Under the pieces are notes generated by a model. That model was not told the DNA's origin. It was given only the letters and a program-made list of their open reading frames with translations, and did not search any database. A DNA stretch of 64,000 bases, from positions 1,054,001-1,118,000 of the forward strand of contig NZ_CP069370.1 in the NCBI RefSeq assembly GCF_019623905.1. Direction: 5' to 3'. Both the position numbers and the translations under genes were made by a program. Below, piece after piece: positions 28,676-38,422 of this stretch. The stretch's first letter is position 1. Every line of letters starts with the position of its first letter. This DNA comes from Neotabrizicola shimadae (GTDB taxonomy: Bacteria; Pseudomonadota; Alphaproteobacteria; Rhodobacterales; Rhodobacteraceae).

Positions 28676-28756
28676 GGACAAGTGTTAAGTCCAAGTTAAA
28701 GTGCGTCCGTAACGCATTGATTTTGCTCACTCTGAAAAGCGTCCGAGCTCGGACGC
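28676..28756 (-). repeat. Three-copy intergenic element, copy A
   Basis: Read on the minus strand, the element starts with the 18-base palindrome GCGTCCGAGCTCGGACGC (28739-28756). About 20 bases further it has AATCAATGCGTTACG, then TTAACTTGGACTTAA (28685-28699), and ends TGTCC. Copies B (35240-35321) and C (53541-53622) keep the same blocks at the same spacing. This copy lies between the MFS stop (three bases from the palindrome) and the alr start, pointing towards alr. It is not a typical terminator, since other copies lie between divergent genes. Confidence 0.85.
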
Positions 28757-28759
28757 CCC

Positions 28760-30058
28760 TCAGGTCGGCGAGGCCGGGGAAGAGGCCAGGTGCGGCCCAT
28801 GGGCCTCGCCCACCTCCGGCCCGGCATCCAGCCGGTCGGCCTTCCTCAGGGCCGGGAACATCCATGCCCACAGCCCCGTGACCCCCAGCGTCCCGATCCC
28901 GCCAAAGACCGCGGCCCCCACCGGCCCGATGAACCGCGAGACCACCCCGGATTCGAACTCCCCCAACTCGTTCGAGCCCGAGATGAACAGCCCCGACACC
29001 GAGGACACCCGCCCCCGCATGTGGTCCGGGGTCACGATCTGGACCAGGGTCTGGCGGACATAGACCGAGATCATGTCCGCCGCCCCCAGCACCGCCAGGG
29101 CGGCGACCGACAGCCACATCGACTGGGACAGCCCGAACACGATGGTGGCCAGGCCAAAGGCCGCCACCGCCCAGAACATCCGCGCCCCCGCCCGCCGCTT
29201 CAACGGCCACCGCGCCAGCGCCGCGGCCATGAGCACCGCCCCGATGGCCGGCCCCGACCGCAGGATGCCAAACCCCTCCGGCCCGACCTTCAGGATATCC
29301 GAAGCAAAGGCCGGCAACAGCGCCGTCGCCCCGCCCAGAAGCACCGCGAACAGGTCCAGCGAGATCGCCCCCAGGATCACCTTGTTGCCCCAGACATAGG
29401 CCAGCCCCTCGCGGATCTGGGCGATCTGGCTCCCCGGCTGCCGCTCCGGCGTGGTGTTGGCCCGCATCGCCAGGATGATCCCCACCCCAGCCAAATAAAG
29501 CACCGCCACCATCCCATAGCTGACGGCGGTGGAGATGGCGCAGAGGAGCCCGCCGATCCAGGGCCCCACGATCACCGCCCCCTGCCAGCTCAGCGACTTC
29601 AGCGAGATCGCCTGCGGCATGTCCGCCTTGGGCACCAGCATCGGCGTCAGCGCCGAAGCGGCCGGCGACAGGAACGCCCGCGCCGCCCCAAACACCGCCG
29701 CGATGAGGAAGATATGCGCCGGCTGCGGCGCAGGCTCCAGCGCCACCGCCACCAGCCCCAGAACGCAGAGCACCTCCACCGCCAAGGACCACAGCACGAT
29801 GGCCCGGCGCGAGTGCCGGTCAGCCATCGACCCGGCCCAAAGCGTCAGAAGGAACAGCGGCACGAACTGAGCCAGCCCGACCATGCCCACGAGAAACGCG
29901 CTCTCCTCGATCGACCGTGTCTCGCGGCCTACGGCATAGACCTGCCAGCCGATGGTGACCGCCTCGATCTGCACGGCCACGTTGACGAACAGCATCCCCA
30001 GCCAGAACAGGCCGAAGTCGCGGTGGCGGAAGAGGAAGTTGGGCGCGTGCGGTTCCAT
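28760..30058 (-). CDS. Major facilitator superfamily exporter
   Basis: A 432-residue membrane protein with about 12 hydrophobic helices. It has the MFS motif A region AGSMADRHSRRAIVLW between helices 2 and 3 and the related RGRVSSVSGLFISGSNELGEF. It resembles the EntS/transmembrane secretion effector group of MFS proteins, which export siderophores or other small molecules; the substrate cannot be read here. ATG 30058 follows CAAGGACG and AAGGGC. It is divergent from the nitroreductase gene, with 136 bases between starts. Confidence 0.83.
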   Translation of the reverse strand: MEPHAPNFLFRHRDFGLFWLGMLFVNVAVQIEAVTIGWQVYAVGRETRSIEESAFLVGMVGLAQFVPLFLLTLWAGSMADRHSRRAIVLWSLAVEVLCVLGLVAVALEPAPQPAHIFLIAAVFGAARAFLSPAASALTPMLVPKADMPQAISLKSLSWQGAVIVGPWIGGLLCAISTAVSYGMVAVLYLAGVGIILAMRANTTPERQPGSQIAQIREGLAYVWGNKVILGAISLDLFAVLLGGATALLPAFASDILKVGPEGFGILRSGPAIGAVLMAAALARWPLKRRAGARMFWAVAAFGLATIVFGLSQSMWLSVAALAVLGAADMISVYVRQTLVQIVTPDHMRGRVSSVSGLFISGSNELGEFESGVVSRFIGPVGAAVFGGIGTLGVTGLWAWMFPALRKADRLDAGPEVGEAHGPHLASSPASPT

Positions 30059-30194
30059 GCCCTTGCGTAACGTCCTTGGCAATAAGGTTCCAGAGCCACC
30101 CGCTGTGCATCCGGGGCATGACGGCTGTGCAGAGGCGTGCCTTGTTCCTTCTGCGTTGCGGCATATCCTCCCATTGCCGAAGAAGAGGACCGCC

Positions 30195-30794
30195 ATGAAC
30201 ATCGCCGTCACACCGCCGCGCACCGCCGACCATCCGGTCGAGCCTGTTTTCCTGGACCGCTGGTCGCCGCGCGCGTTCACGGACGAGGCGATCTCGGAAG
30301 CCGGCCTGATGGAGTTGCTGGAGGCCGCCCGGTGGGCCCCCTCGGCCATCAACGTCCAGCCCTGGCGCTTCGCCTGGGGTCTGCGCGGCGATGCGGCGTT
30401 CGACCGGATCGAAAGCGCCTTGCTGCCCGGCAACCGGGCATGGGCGGGCAAGGCCGCCGCACTCGTCGTCGTGGGCTCCAAGCTCACGCGGACAACGCAG
30501 GAGGGCGCCGAGGTGCCTAACGGGTTTCATGCCTTCGATGCCGGCACCGCCTGGGGATTCCTTTCTCTTGCCGCCCGCATGAAGGGCTGGGCCACCCATG
30601 CCATGGGCGGTTTCGACCACGCGAAAATGGCCGAGGTGCTTGCGTTGCCGGAAGGTTACGGGCTCCACGCGGTCGTCGCGATAGGCCGTCAGGCCGATGC
30701 TTCAACGCTCCCCGAGGGCCTGCGCGCCCGCGAGGTGCCGAGCCTGCGACGGCCGCTGGCGCAAACGGCCGGGCACGGGCATTTCCCGGCCTGA
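30195..30794 (+). CDS. Nitroreductase family protein
   Basis: A 199-residue FMN-dependent oxidoreductase. The N-terminal FLDRWSPRAF and LEAARWAPSAINVQPWRF carry the FMN-binding Arg, Ser and Asn residues of the family, and GTAWGFLSLAARMKGWATHAMGGF forms the core. Likely reductants are NAD(P)H; the acceptor is unknown. Ribosome-binding site GAAGAGGACC precedes ATG 30195. The stop faces the monooxygenase gene across six bases. Confidence 0.88.
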   Translation: MNIAVTPPRTADHPVEPVFLDRWSPRAFTDEAISEAGLMELLEAARWAPSAINVQPWRFAWGLRGDAAFDRIESALLPGNRAWAGKAAALVVVGSKLTRTTQEGAEVPNGFHAFDAGTAWGFLSLAARMKGWATHAMGGFDHAKMAEVLALPEGYGLHAVVAIGRQADASTLPEGLRAREVPSLRRPLAQTAGHGHFPA

Positions 30795-30800
30795 GGGGCT

Positions 30801-31079
30801 TCAGTCCCCGATCTCTTCCACCCGGAAATCTCGCAGGATATGGCGCGTGGCCGCGAACCACGCGCTTTCCCGTGTCCGCGCCTGATGAGCCTCGAACCCC
30901 GGGCGATCCCGGAAGGTCTCCATTACCTCGAAGGTGAGCGGATCGTCCGTGTCGGCGATCTCGAAGGACAGGCAGGCCGGTTCGGCGCGGGTCAGGCGGA
31001 TGTGTTCGTCGCGATGCCTGCGCACCGCTTCGGCCTCGGCTTGTGTCAGGCACCGCAGGTGGCCGCGCAGGCGGATCAT
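30801..31079 (-). CDS. Antibiotic biosynthesis monooxygenase (ABM) domain protein
   Basis: A 92-residue protein of the dimeric alpha-beta barrel ABM group. FEIADTDDPLTFEVMETFRDRPGFEAHQ is the usual core, followed by AFAATRH-like helix and a C-terminal strand. Similar small proteins act as quinol monooxygenases or heme/aldehyde handling proteins; no catalytic residue decides between them. It starts four bases after rpiB, at the end of the serS-guaA-rpiB row. Confidence 0.78.
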   Translation of the reverse strand: MIRLRGHLRCLTQAEAEAVRRHRDEHIRLTRAEPACLSFEIADTDDPLTFEVMETFRDRPGFEAHQARTRESAWFAATRHILRDFRVEEIGD

Positions 31080-31083
31080 CGCA

Positions 31084-31533
31084 TCAGCCTTCCATCGCCG
31101 CGATCATGTCCACGCGCGTTGCGTGGCGCCCGCCCTCGAACTCGGCGGACAGGAACGCATCCACGATGTCCAGCGCCAGGGCTTCTCCCACCACGCGGGC
31201 GCCGATGGACAACATGTTTGCATCATTGTGCTGGCGGATCATCCGCGCAGAGAAGGTGTCGGAGCAGACGCCACAGCGGATGCCACGCACCTTGTTGGCG
31301 GCCATCATGATGCCCTGGCCGGTGCCGCACAGGATGATCCCGAACCGGCAGTCACCCGAGGCGACACGGCCTGCGGCAGCCGCGCCCTGTTCGGGATAGG
31401 GCACGCTTTCGGGAGTCTGGGGACCGATGTCCTCCACCTCCCAGCCCTTCGATGCGACATGGGCCGCGATGGCCCGTCTCAGCCCGATGGCCGCGTGGTC
31501 GCTGGCCAGAACGATGCGCTTGTCGGTTCCCAT
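31084..31533 (-). CDS. rpiB: Ribose-5-phosphate isomerase B
   Basis: A 149-residue RpiB/LacA-type isomerase interconverting ribose 5-phosphate and ribulose 5-phosphate. Conserved ASDHAAIGLR at the N-terminus binds phosphate and ILCGTGQGIMMAANK carries the catalytic Cys. RQHNDANMLSIGARV is the third family block. The gene lies 29 bases after guaA on the same strand. Ribose 5-phosphate is the sugar source for purine nucleotides, so grouping with guaA makes metabolic sense. Confidence 0.93.
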   Translation of the reverse strand: MGTDKRIVLASDHAAIGLRRAIAAHVASKGWEVEDIGPQTPESVPYPEQGAAAAGRVASGDCRFGIILCGTGQGIMMAANKVRGIRCGVCSDTFSARMIRQHNDANMLSIGARVVGEALALDIVDAFLSAEFEGGRHATRVDMIAAMEG

Positions 31534-31562
31534 GGCAGGTTCCTTCCCCGTCCGTCCGCGGA

Positions 31563-33119
31563 CTATTCCAGTTCGATGGTTCCCGGCGGCTTGGACGTGC
31601 AGTCGTAGAACACTCGGTTCACACCCTTCACCTCGTTGATGATCCGCGTCGCGGTTTCGCCCAGAAAGTCATGGGTGAAGGGGTAGTAATCTGCCGTCAT
31701 GCCATCGACCGATGTCACCGCCCGCAGCGCCAGCGCGTAGTCATAGGTGCGGCCGTCGCCCATCACGCCCACCGTGCGCATCGGCAGAATTGCGGCGAAG
31801 GCCTGCCAGATTTCGTCGTACAGCCCGTGCTTGCGGATCTGGTCGATATAGACCGCATCGGCCTTGCGCAGGATGTCCAGCTTTTCGCGAGTGATCTCGC
31901 CAGGGCAACGGATGGCAAGGCCCGGGCCGGGGAAGGGGTGTCTGCGGATGAACTTCTCGGGCAGCCCAAGCTCGCGGCCAAGCGCGCGGACCTCGTCCTT
32001 GAACAGTTCGCGCAGCGGTTCCACCAGCTTCATGCCCATCTTCTCGGGCAGGCCGCCGACATTGTGATGGCTCTTGATCGTGACCGATGGCCCGCCCGAG
32101 AACGAGACGCTTTCGATCACGTCGGGGTAGAGCGTACCCTGCGCCAGGAAATCGGCGCCACCGATGGCCTTTGCATGTTTCTCGAACACCTCGATGAACA
32201 GCCGACCGATGGTCTTGCGCTTCACTTCCGGGTCCGACACGCCTTCCAGCGCGCCCAGGAAAAGGTCGCTTTCATTGGCGTGGATCAGGGGAAGGTTGTA
32301 GGCCTCGCGGAACATCGTCACGACCTCCTCGGCTTCGTTCAGCCGCATCAGACCGTGGTCCACGAAAACGCAGGTCAGCTGCTCGCCGATGGCCTCGTGG
32401 ATCAGGATGGCCGCCACCGAGGAATCCACGCCGCCCGAAAGTGCGCAGATCACGCGGCCTTGGCCCACTTGGTCGCGGATCTTCTGGATCGCCTCGGCGC
32501 GGTAGGCGCCCATGGTCCAGTCGCCCTTGAACCCCGCCATGCGCACGAAGTTCTCATACAGCTTCGCCCCCTTGGGGGTGTGGTGCACCTCGGGGTGGAA
32601 CTGCACCGCATAGAACCGGCGGCTTTCGTCCGCGGTGATGGCAAAGGGCGCATTGGGCGACGTGCCATAGACCTGGAAGCCCGGCGCGATCTTCGACACA
32701 TGGTCGCCGTGGCTCATCCAGACCTGCTCGCGCCCGTCCATGAACCAGCCGTCCAGCAGCGGCAGTTTGCGGTCTTCAGGAGTGACGAAAGCGCGCCCGA
32801 ACTCGGCCGTGCCGTGGCCGCTTTCCACCAGCCCGCCAAGTTGTTGCATCATCGTCTGCTGGCCATAGCAGATTCCAAGGACCGGAACGCCAAAGCTCCA
32901 CAGGCTTTCCGGCGCGCGGGGGCTACCCGTCCGCGTCACCGAGTCCGGCCCGCCGGACAGGATCACCGCCTTGGGGGCGAAGGCCCGCAGGAAGGCGTCG
33001 TCCACGTGGTTGTAGGGGTGGATTTCGCAATAGACCTTCAGCTCGCGCAGGCGGCGTGCAATCAGCTGCGTCACCTGGCTGCCAAAGTCGATTATCAGAA
33101 GGCGGTCATGATGGGTCAT
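31563..33119 (-). CDS. guaA: GMP synthase (glutamine-hydrolysing)
   Basis: A 518-residue two-domain enzyme making GMP from XMP. The N-terminal glutamine amidotransferase domain (1-200) has nucleophile Cys84 in GICYGQQ and the His/Glu pair in [10 protein letters not shown]. The ATP-pyrophosphatase domain has the PP-loop [12 protein letters not shown] (about 225-236). The C-terminal dimerisation domain ends [12 protein letters not shown], as in the family. Its ATG lies 52 bases after the TspO-like stop. Confidence 0.96.
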   Translation of the reverse strand: MTHHDRLLIIDFGSQVTQLIARRLRELKVYCEIHPYNHVDDAFLRAFAPKAVILSGGPDSVTRTGSPRAPESLWSFGVPVLGICYGQQTMMQQLGGLVESGHGTAEFGRAFVTPEDRKLPLLDGWFMDGREQVWMSHGDHVSKIAPGFQVYGTSPNAPFAITADESRRFYAVQFHPEVHHTPKGAKLYENFVRMAGFKGDWTMGAYRAEAIQKIRDQVGQGRVICALSGGVDSSVAAILIHEAIGEQLTCVFVDHGLMRLNEAEEVVTMFREAYNLPLIHANESDLFLGALEGVSDPEVKRKTIGRLFIEVFEKHAKAIGGADFLAQGTLYPDVIESVSFSGGPSVTIKSHHNVGGLPEKMGMKLVEPLRELFKDEVRALGRELGLPEKFIRRHPFPGPGLAIRCPGEITREKLDILRKADAVYIDQIRKHGLYDEIWQAFAAILPMRTVGVMGDGRTYDYALALRAVTSVDGMTADYYPFTHDFLGETATRIINEVKGVNRVFYDCTSKPPGTIELE

Positions 33120-33171
33120 GCGCCCGCTTACGGCGGGGCAGGGGATTCTTCAAGACGATGCACCCGAAGGC

Positions 33172-33885
33172 TCAGACCGCTTGGCGCTGCCGCCACAGAA
33201 GGAAGGCCAGGGCAAGAGCGACCAGTCCCGCCGCCGCCGCAATGATGGGCAGGTCGGATGCGTTGGCCACGATGACCCCGGCCAGCGCCCAGATCACCGT
33301 GGCAGCATAGACCGGCATCCCCGGCTTGCGGCGCTGCGTGGTCACGGCCAGGGCCAGCACCAGGGCAAGCATCGCGATGGCGGACATCTGGTTGGACAGG
33401 AGCCCGTAACCCGCCACCAGAACCCCGGTCGAGACCGCCGCCGCCGCCGACAGCCACCCCGCGAGGATGGCGAGCGGCGCGGAAAGAAGCCATCGGTCAT
33501 GGCTTGTATCGGCACGCAGGAATGCGGTCAGCGCCGCGGCCTGCATGATCCAGATGGCCAGCGTGGCCCATCCAGGGCTGGCCCCGGCGATGGAAAGCCA
33601 GACAGAGCCGAGCCCGACGGCAAGCGTCAGGGGCCAGCGGACCCGGTCCCAGGCGGGATCGTCCGGGCGGCGCAGCAGGCCGAACAGGGCATGGGCGGCG
33701 AGCCAGAGGTAGATCACCGCCCAGATCGAGAAGGCATAGCCCGCGGGCTGGATCGCCGGCCGGTCGATCGGCACCGGGAACAGGGTCGGGTCATAGCCGG
33801 TGAAGGGCGGGGTCACGAAGGGCGCTGCGCCAAAGGCCAACGTGGCCGCGCACAACAGGGCCGCGCGGAATGTGCCGCCGGTCAC
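33172..33885 (-). CDS. TspO/MBR-related membrane protein
   Basis: A 237-residue membrane protein with seven or so hydrophobic helices. The stretch [20 protein letters not shown] recalls the first conserved part of the TspO/MBR-like group, but the protein is longer than classical five-helix TspO (about 160 residues) and few tryptophans of the signature remain. Classical TspO binds tetrapyrroles and cholesterol; no ligand can be inferred here. The ATG overlaps the serS stop by four bases, so it is co-translated with seryl-tRNA synthetase. Confidence 0.65.
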   Translation of the reverse strand: MTGGTFRAALLCAATLAFGAAPFVTPPFTGYDPTLFPVPIDRPAIQPAGYAFSIWAVIYLWLAAHALFGLLRRPDDPAWDRVRWPLTLAVGLGSVWLSIAGASPGWATLAIWIMQAAALTAFLRADTSHDRWLLSAPLAILAGWLSAAAAVSTGVLVAGYGLLSNQMSAIAMLALVLALAVTTQRRKPGMPVYAATVIWALAGVIVANASDLPIIAAAAGLVALALAFLLWRQRQAV

Positions 33886-35174
33886 ACCAGCGTTCCGTCT
33901 GCCGCGATGCGGGTCTTGCCGCCCAGGTAGGGGTGCAGCGCCGCCGGAAGGTCAACCGAGCCGTCGGCCTGCTGGCCGTTTTCCAGCACGGCGATCAGGC
34001 AGCGGCCCACGGCCAAGCCCGAACCGTTCAGCGTGGCGAGGTGTTCCGGCTTGCCACCCGATGCGGGGCGGAAGCGGGCGTTCATGCGGCGGGCCTGGAA
34101 GGTGCCGCAGGTCGAGACAGAGGAGATCTCGCGGTACTTGTTCTGGCCGGGAAGCCAGGCCTCAAGGTCATGTGTCTTCTGCGCGCCGAAGCCCATGTCG
34201 CCCGTGCAAAGGACGATGGTGCGGTAGGGGATGCCGAGCTTCTCCAGGATCGCCTCGGCGCAGCGGGTCATGCGTTCGTGTTCGGCGAGGGCCGTGTCAG
34301 GGGTGCAGATCGTCACCATCTCGACCTTCTCGAACTGGTGCTGGCGGAGCATCCCGGTGGTGTCCTTGCCCGCGCTGCCGGCTTCGGAGCGGAAGCACTG
34401 GGTGTGGGCGGTCATGCGGATGGGGAGCTTGGCCTCGTCCACAATGTCGCCGGCCACGGTGTTGGTGAGGGTCACCTCGGAGGTGGGGATCAGCCACCAC
34501 CCGTTGGTTGTCTGGTAGCTGTCCTCGGCGAACTTCGGGAGCTGGTTGGTGCCGTACATGGCCTCCTCCTTGACCAGCACCGGGGTCCAGGTCTCGGTCA
34601 GGCCGTGTTCGGCGATGTGGGTGTCCAGCATGAACTGGGCCAGCGCCCGATGGACGCGGATCACGGCGCCCTTGAGGACGACGAAGCGGCTGCCGGAGAG
34701 TTTGGCGGCGGTCTCGAAGTCCATGCCGGGCTTCACGGCGGGGATGTCGAAGTGTTCGAGGGGCTGGAAGTCGAAGGTCCGGGGGCTGCCCCACCGGCGG
34801 ATTTCGACGTTGTCCTCCTCGTCCTTGCCGTCCGGCACCTCACCCAGGGGGAGGTTCGGGATTTCGAGGAGCATCCGGCGAAGGCGGTCGTCTTCCTCGG
34901 CGGCCTCGGCGGTCAGGCGGGCGATCTCGGCCTTCTTTTCGGCGACCAGGGCGCGGAGGCGGTCGAACTCGGCCTCGTCGCCGCGGGCCTTGGCGGCGCC
35001 GACCTCCTTGCTGGCGCGGTTCTGGTCGGCCTGGGCGGTTTCGGCGGCCAGGATCTTGGCGCGGCGGTCCTCGTCGAGGGCCAGGATTTCGGACGAGAGG
35101 GGGGCCAGGCCACGGCGGGCGAGGGCCGCGTCGAAGGCGGCGGGGGTCTCGCGGATCAGGCGGATGTCGTGCAT
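33882..35174 (-). CDS. serS: Seryl-tRNA synthetase
   Basis: A 430-residue class II synthetase charging tRNA-Ser. The N-terminal half (about 25-105) is the antiparallel coiled-coil arm that grips the long variable arm of tRNA-Ser ([19 protein letters not shown]). Class II motifs follow: motif 2 [21 protein letters not shown] and motif 3 [20 protein letters not shown] 35174 follows CCAGGAGGCCCCC. The frame extends to 35270 into repeat element B, which I treat as non-coding. Confidence 0.95.
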   Translation of the reverse strand: MHDIRLIRETPAAFDAALARRGLAPLSSEILALDEDRRAKILAAETAQADQNRASKEVGAAKARGDEAEFDRLRALVAEKKAEIARLTAEAAEEDDRLRRMLLEIPNLPLGEVPDGKDEEDNVEIRRWGSPRTFDFQPLEHFDIPAVKPGMDFETAAKLSGSRFVVLKGAVIRVHRALAQFMLDTHIAEHGLTETWTPVLVKEEAMYGTNQLPKFAEDSYQTTNGWWLIPTSEVTLTNTVAGDIVDEAKLPIRMTAHTQCFRSEAGSAGKDTTGMLRQHQFEKVEMVTICTPDTALAEHERMTRCAEAILEKLGIPYRTIVLCTGDMGFGAQKTHDLEAWLPGQNKYREISSVSTCGTFQARRMNARFRPASGGKPEHLATLNGSGLAVGRCLIAVLENGQQADGSVDLPAALHPYLGGKTRIAADGTLV

Positions 35175-35239
35175 GGGGGCCTCCTGGCGGTCGTCAGGGG
35201 GCTTATGCCAGAAGCCGGCATCCGGGGGAAGGGTGGCAG

Positions 35240-35321
35240 GCGTCCGAGCTCGGACGCTTTGCTGATCCATTTGAAATCAATAGGTTGCGTGCGCGAATTA
35301 ACTTGGACTTAACGAATGTCC
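35240..35321 (+). repeat. Three-copy intergenic element, copy B
   Basis: Palindrome GCGTCCGAGCTCGGACGC at 35240-35257, then AATCAATAGGTTGCG, then TTAACTTGGACTTAA at 35298-35312 and TGTCC at 35317-35321. It stands between divergent serS (start 35174) and the GAF/Fis regulator (start 35420), pointing to the regulator. Both neighbours could use promoters within or near it. See copies A and C. Confidence 0.85.
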
Positions 35322-35419
35322 ACACGGCCCCGCCCCCGGCGCAGGCCCTGCGACCATTGGACAATTGCGCGAAACCTTCCCGGCGGGTGTTATCCGTGAC
35401 CGGGAGAGGGAGGGAAGAG

Positions 35420-36388
35420 ATGTCCGTGCAGGGAGCCCATGTTGAGCGCGTGCTGTCCACCGTCGCCTCGGCCTCGGCCGCGGCGCGCTCGCGGCTGGCG
35501 GCGTCCTGGCAGCGGTCTTACCACAAGCACGGGCTGGATCCGGCGCGGGGCCGCCCTGCGCCCGCGCCCGACCATGACCGGCTGCGCGAGCGGCGCGAGG
35601 AGATGGGCGCGCTTCTGGCAATTGCCGGCGGCCGTCTGGACGATTTGCACGCCATGGTGGGCCATTGTGGCTGCGGCATCCTTCTGACCGATGCCGAGGG
35701 GCTGGTGATCGACAGCCGTTCCAGCGCGGCCGACAGCGGCATCTTCGGGTCCTGGGGGCTGGCGCCCGGCCATGACTGGAGCGAGGCGGCGCAGGGCACC
35801 AACGGCATCGGCACCTGCCTGGCCGAAAGGCGCGCGGTGACCATCCACCGCGACCAGCATTACATGAGCCGCAACACGGCGATGTCCTGCATCGACGCGC
35901 CGGTTTTCGGGCCGGAGGGCGGACTGGTGGCGGCGCTGGACGTGAGTTCCGCGCGGGCCGACCAGACCGAGGGGTTCAACCGGCTGATCGAGGCGATGGT
36001 GACGCGCGTGGCGCGACAGATCGAATCCGATCTGTTCCGCGCGGCCTTTCCGCGCCATCGCATCGTGCTGGGGCGTGGCGATGAACCGGCGGGCGCGGCG
36101 CTTCTGGCGGTGGATGCCGACGGGCTGGTGGCCGGGGCCACGCGCGAGGCGCGGCGCCAGCACGGGCTGGCCGTGGAGGGCGCGCTGCGGCCCATGCCGC
36201 TGGTGGACCTGATGGGGCAGGACAGCGGCCCGGCTGGGCTGGATCAGGCGGAGCGGGCCGAGGTGATCTGCGCTCTGGCGCGGGCGGGCGGCAATGTCTC
36301 GGAAGCGGCGCGGGCGCTTGGCCTGGGCCGGGCGACGATGTACCGGCGCATGAAGCGGCTTGGCATCGAGGAACATCGGCCGGTCTGA
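35420..36388 (+). CDS. GAF and Fis-type HTH transcriptional regulator (AcoR-like without AAA+ domain)
   Basis: A 322-residue regulator. Residues about 60-195 form a GAF sensor (NGIGTCLAERRAVTIHRDQHY, CIDAPVFGPEGGLVAALD), and the last 40 residues a Fis-type helix-turn-helix (GGNVSEAARALGLGRATMYR). It resembles AcoR-type activators of acetoin/aldehyde metabolism, but the central AAA+ sigma-54 ATPase is missing, so it should not activate sigma-54 promoters. ATG 35420 follows AGGGAGGGAAGAG. It is probably the regulator of the aldehyde dehydrogenase next door. Confidence 0.85.
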   Translation: MSVQGAHVERVLSTVASASAAARSRLAASWQRSYHKHGLDPARGRPAPAPDHDRLRERREEMGALLAIAGGRLDDLHAMVGHCGCGILLTDAEGLVIDSRSSAADSGIFGSWGLAPGHDWSEAAQGTNGIGTCLAERRAVTIHRDQHYMSRNTAMSCIDAPVFGPEGGLVAALDVSSARADQTEGFNRLIEAMVTRVARQIESDLFRAAFPRHRIVLGRGDEPAGAALLAVDADGLVAGATREARRQHGLAVEGALRPMPLVDLMGQDSGPAGLDQAERAEVICALARAGGNVSEAARALGLGRATMYRRMKRLGIEEHRPV

Positions 36389-36747
36389 GGCCTTGGTGCG
36401 CCTTCGGTCGGGTATTGCCCGAGGCCATCACCTCGGGCACGGCGCGACATTTGCGACAAGACCGCCCGTGCGCAAGACGGGCAGGAATATCGGGGAGCCC
36501 CTTGGCGATTTGCTGACAAATCGCCAACGCGCCGGGTCGGCCTCCACTGGAGGCCGCCCTGTTCGGCGCGCAAGTGGCACCGGGGGCGACGTTTCGATCG
36601 TGAATGATCGGCATCCGCTCCACCTGTCTCAGTTCCGAGACAGGTCGTCCTTGCGGGCTGGTTCCCCCCGGATGACCTGCACGGCCCGCCGCTTCAAGGT
36701 GATTTCAGGACCGGGCGGGGAGCCTGGCCACGAGAGGGAGAATCGCC
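36389..36747. promoter_or_regulatory. Structured leader before aldehyde dehydrogenase with five inverted repeats
   Basis: No gene is seen. Five separate inverted repeats follow one another. TGCCCGAGG and CCTCGGGCA (36416-36439, loop six). GCCCGT and ACGGGC (36464-36482). TTGGCGATTTG and CAAATCGCCAA (36502-36527, loop CTGA). CGGCCTCCA and TGGAGGCCG around one base (36538-36556). ACCTGTCTC and GAGACAGGT (36622-36645, six between). The first may end the regulator transcript, although it lacks a T-run. The others suit operators for the Fis-type regulator or an RNA leader structure. Confidence 0.6.
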
Positions 36748-38268
36748 ATGAACCAGATCACGCAGAAAGACTTCCGCACCGTGTCGCCCTTCAAGACGCG
36801 TTACGACAACTTCATCGGCGGGGCCTTCGTGCCGCCGAAGTCGGGGCGCTACATGGACAACATCACGCCGATCACCGGGGCGGTGGTCTGCGAGGTGGCG
36901 CGGTCCGGCGCGGCCGACATCGAGGCGGCGCTGGATGCCGCCCATGCCGCCAAGGGCGCCTGGGGCAAGACCAGCGCGGCGCACCGGTCGAACATCCTGT
37001 TGAAGATCGCCGATGTGATGGAGGCGAACCTCGACCTTCTGGCCGCCGCCGAGACCTGGGACAACGGCAAGCCGATCCGCGAGACGACCTTGGCCGACAT
37101 TCCGCTGTCGGTGGACCATTTCCGGTACTTTGCCGGCGTGCTGCGCGGGCAGGAAGGCACGATGTCGGAAATCGACCATGACACCGTGGCCTATCACTTC
37201 CATGAGCCTCTGGGCGTTGTGGGCCAGATCATCCCGTGGAACTTCTCGATCCTGATGGCGGCCTGGAAGCTGGCGCCGGCGCTGGCGGCGGGCAATTGCA
37301 TCGTGATGAAGCCGGCCGAGCAGACCCCGGCGGCGATCATGGTGCTGGCGGAACTGGTGGCCGACATCCTGCCGCCCGGCGTTCTGAACATCGTCAATGG
37401 CTTTGGCGCCGAGGCGGGCGATGCGCTGGCGCGCTCGAACCGGATTGCCAAGATTGCCTTCACCGGATCGACCGCCACCGGGCGCAAGATCATGGAAGCG
37501 GCGACGGTGAACCTGATCCCGGTGACGCTGGAATTGGGCGGCAAATCGCCCAACATCTTCTTCAGCGATGTGATGGCGCAGGATGATGCCTTCCTGGACA
37601 AGGCGGTGGAAGGCTTCGTGCTGTTCGCCTTCAACCAGGGCGAGGTCTGCACCTGCCCGTCGCGGGCGCTGATCCAGGAAGACATCTACGAGGCGTTCAT
37701 CGAGCGCGCGATTGCCCGGGTGAAGGCGATCAAGCAGGGCGACCCGCGCGACATGGCCACCATGGTGGGCGCGCAGGCCAGCAAGATGCAGCATGACAAG
37801 ATCATGTCCTACCTGGCCATCGGTCGCGAGGAAGGTGCGGAGGTTCTGGTGGGCGGCGATGCCGCGCGCTTCAACGGCGATCTTGCGAACGGGTTCTACA
37901 TCCAGCCGACCATCCTGAAGGGCCACAACAAGATGCGGGTCTTCCAGGAAGAGATCTTCGGGCCGGTGGTTTCCGTCACCACCTTCAAGACCGAGGAAGA
38001 GGCGCTGCACATCGCCAATGACACGATGTACGGCCTGGGCGCCGGCGTCTGGACGCGCGACGGCACCCGCGCCTACCGCTTTGGCCGCGCCATCGAGGCC
38101 GGCCGCGTCTGGGTGAACAACTACCACGCCTATCCGGCGCATGCGGCCTTTGGCGGCTACAAGCAGTCCGGCATCGGGCGCGAGACGCACAAGATGATGC
38201 TGGACCACTATCAGCAGACCAAGAACATGCTGGTCAGCTATAACCCGAACAAGCTGGGGTTCTTCTGA
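36748..38268 (+). CDS. NAD-dependent aldehyde dehydrogenase
   Basis: A 506-residue aldehyde dehydrogenase of the acetaldehyde/chloroacetaldehyde group (AcoD, ExaC or AldB-like). Catalytic Cys301 lies in [11 protein letters not shown] and the general base Glu262 in LELGGKSPN. The Rossmann motif is [11 protein letters not shown], and Asn165 in IPWNFS is the oxyanion residue. The adjacent GAF/Fis regulator supports oxidation of acetaldehyde or a related short aldehyde. ATG 36748 follows GAGAGGGAGAATCGCC. Confidence 0.92.
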   Translation: MNQITQKDFRTVSPFKTRYDNFIGGAFVPPKSGRYMDNITPITGAVVCEVARSGAADIEAALDAAHAAKGAWGKTSAAHRSNILLKIADVMEANLDLLAAAETWDNGKPIRETTLADIPLSVDHFRYFAGVLRGQEGTMSEIDHDTVAYHFHEPLGVVGQIIPWNFSILMAAWKLAPALAAGNCIVMKPAEQTPAAIMVLAELVADILPPGVLNIVNGFGAEAGDALARSNRIAKIAFTGSTATGRKIMEAATVNLIPVTLELGGKSPNIFFSDVMAQDDAFLDKAVEGFVLFAFNQGEVCTCPSRALIQEDIYEAFIERAIARVKAIKQGDPRDMATMVGAQASKMQHDKIMSYLAIGREEGAEVLVGGDAARFNGDLANGFYIQPTILKGHNKMRVFQEEIFGPVVSVTTFKTEEEALHIANDTMYGLGAGVWTRDGTRAYRFGRAIEAGRVWVNNYHAYPAHAAFGGYKQSGIGRETHKMMLDHYQQTKNMLVSYNPNKLGFF

Positions 38269-38300
38269 TCCCTTGCCCTCTTGGGGGATCGGTCGGGGAG

Positions 38301-38330
38301 GGGGCCGCGGCAGCGCGGCCCCCTTGCCTT
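38301..38330 (+). terminator. Possible terminator after aldehyde dehydrogenase
   Basis: GGGGCCGC (38301-38308) pairs with GCGGCCCC (38315-38322) around a six-base loop, followed by CTTGCCTTT. The stem is strong but the T-run poor. It lies 32 bases after the stop codon. Confidence 0.55.
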
Positions 38331-38362
38331 TGGTCGCCCGGGCGGCTTTGGGCCGGCGTCTC

Positions 38363-38392
38363 TTGACCTTGCCGCAGACAATGCCCTTATGT
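38363..38392 (+). promoter_or_regulatory. Candidate sigma-70 promoter of sodB
   Basis: TTGACC (38363-38368) and TTATGT (38387-38392) are 18 bases apart, 30 bases before the SOD start codon. The -35 box is good and the -10 box moderate. Confidence 0.4.
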
Positions 38393-38422
38393 CGCAGGCA
38401 TCCCTAACGCGAGGACAGGACC

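Noticed and set aside
35175-35270. Longer seryl-tRNA synthetase start within repeat element B
   Set aside because: The frame crosses the repeat and the family start MHDIRLIRE at 35174 has a good ribosome-binding site.
36541-36600. Sigma-54 promoter before aldehyde dehydrogenase (TGGCAC seen)
   Set aside because: The -12 GC element is not at the right distance, and the regulator lacks the AAA+ domain needed for sigma-54 activation.
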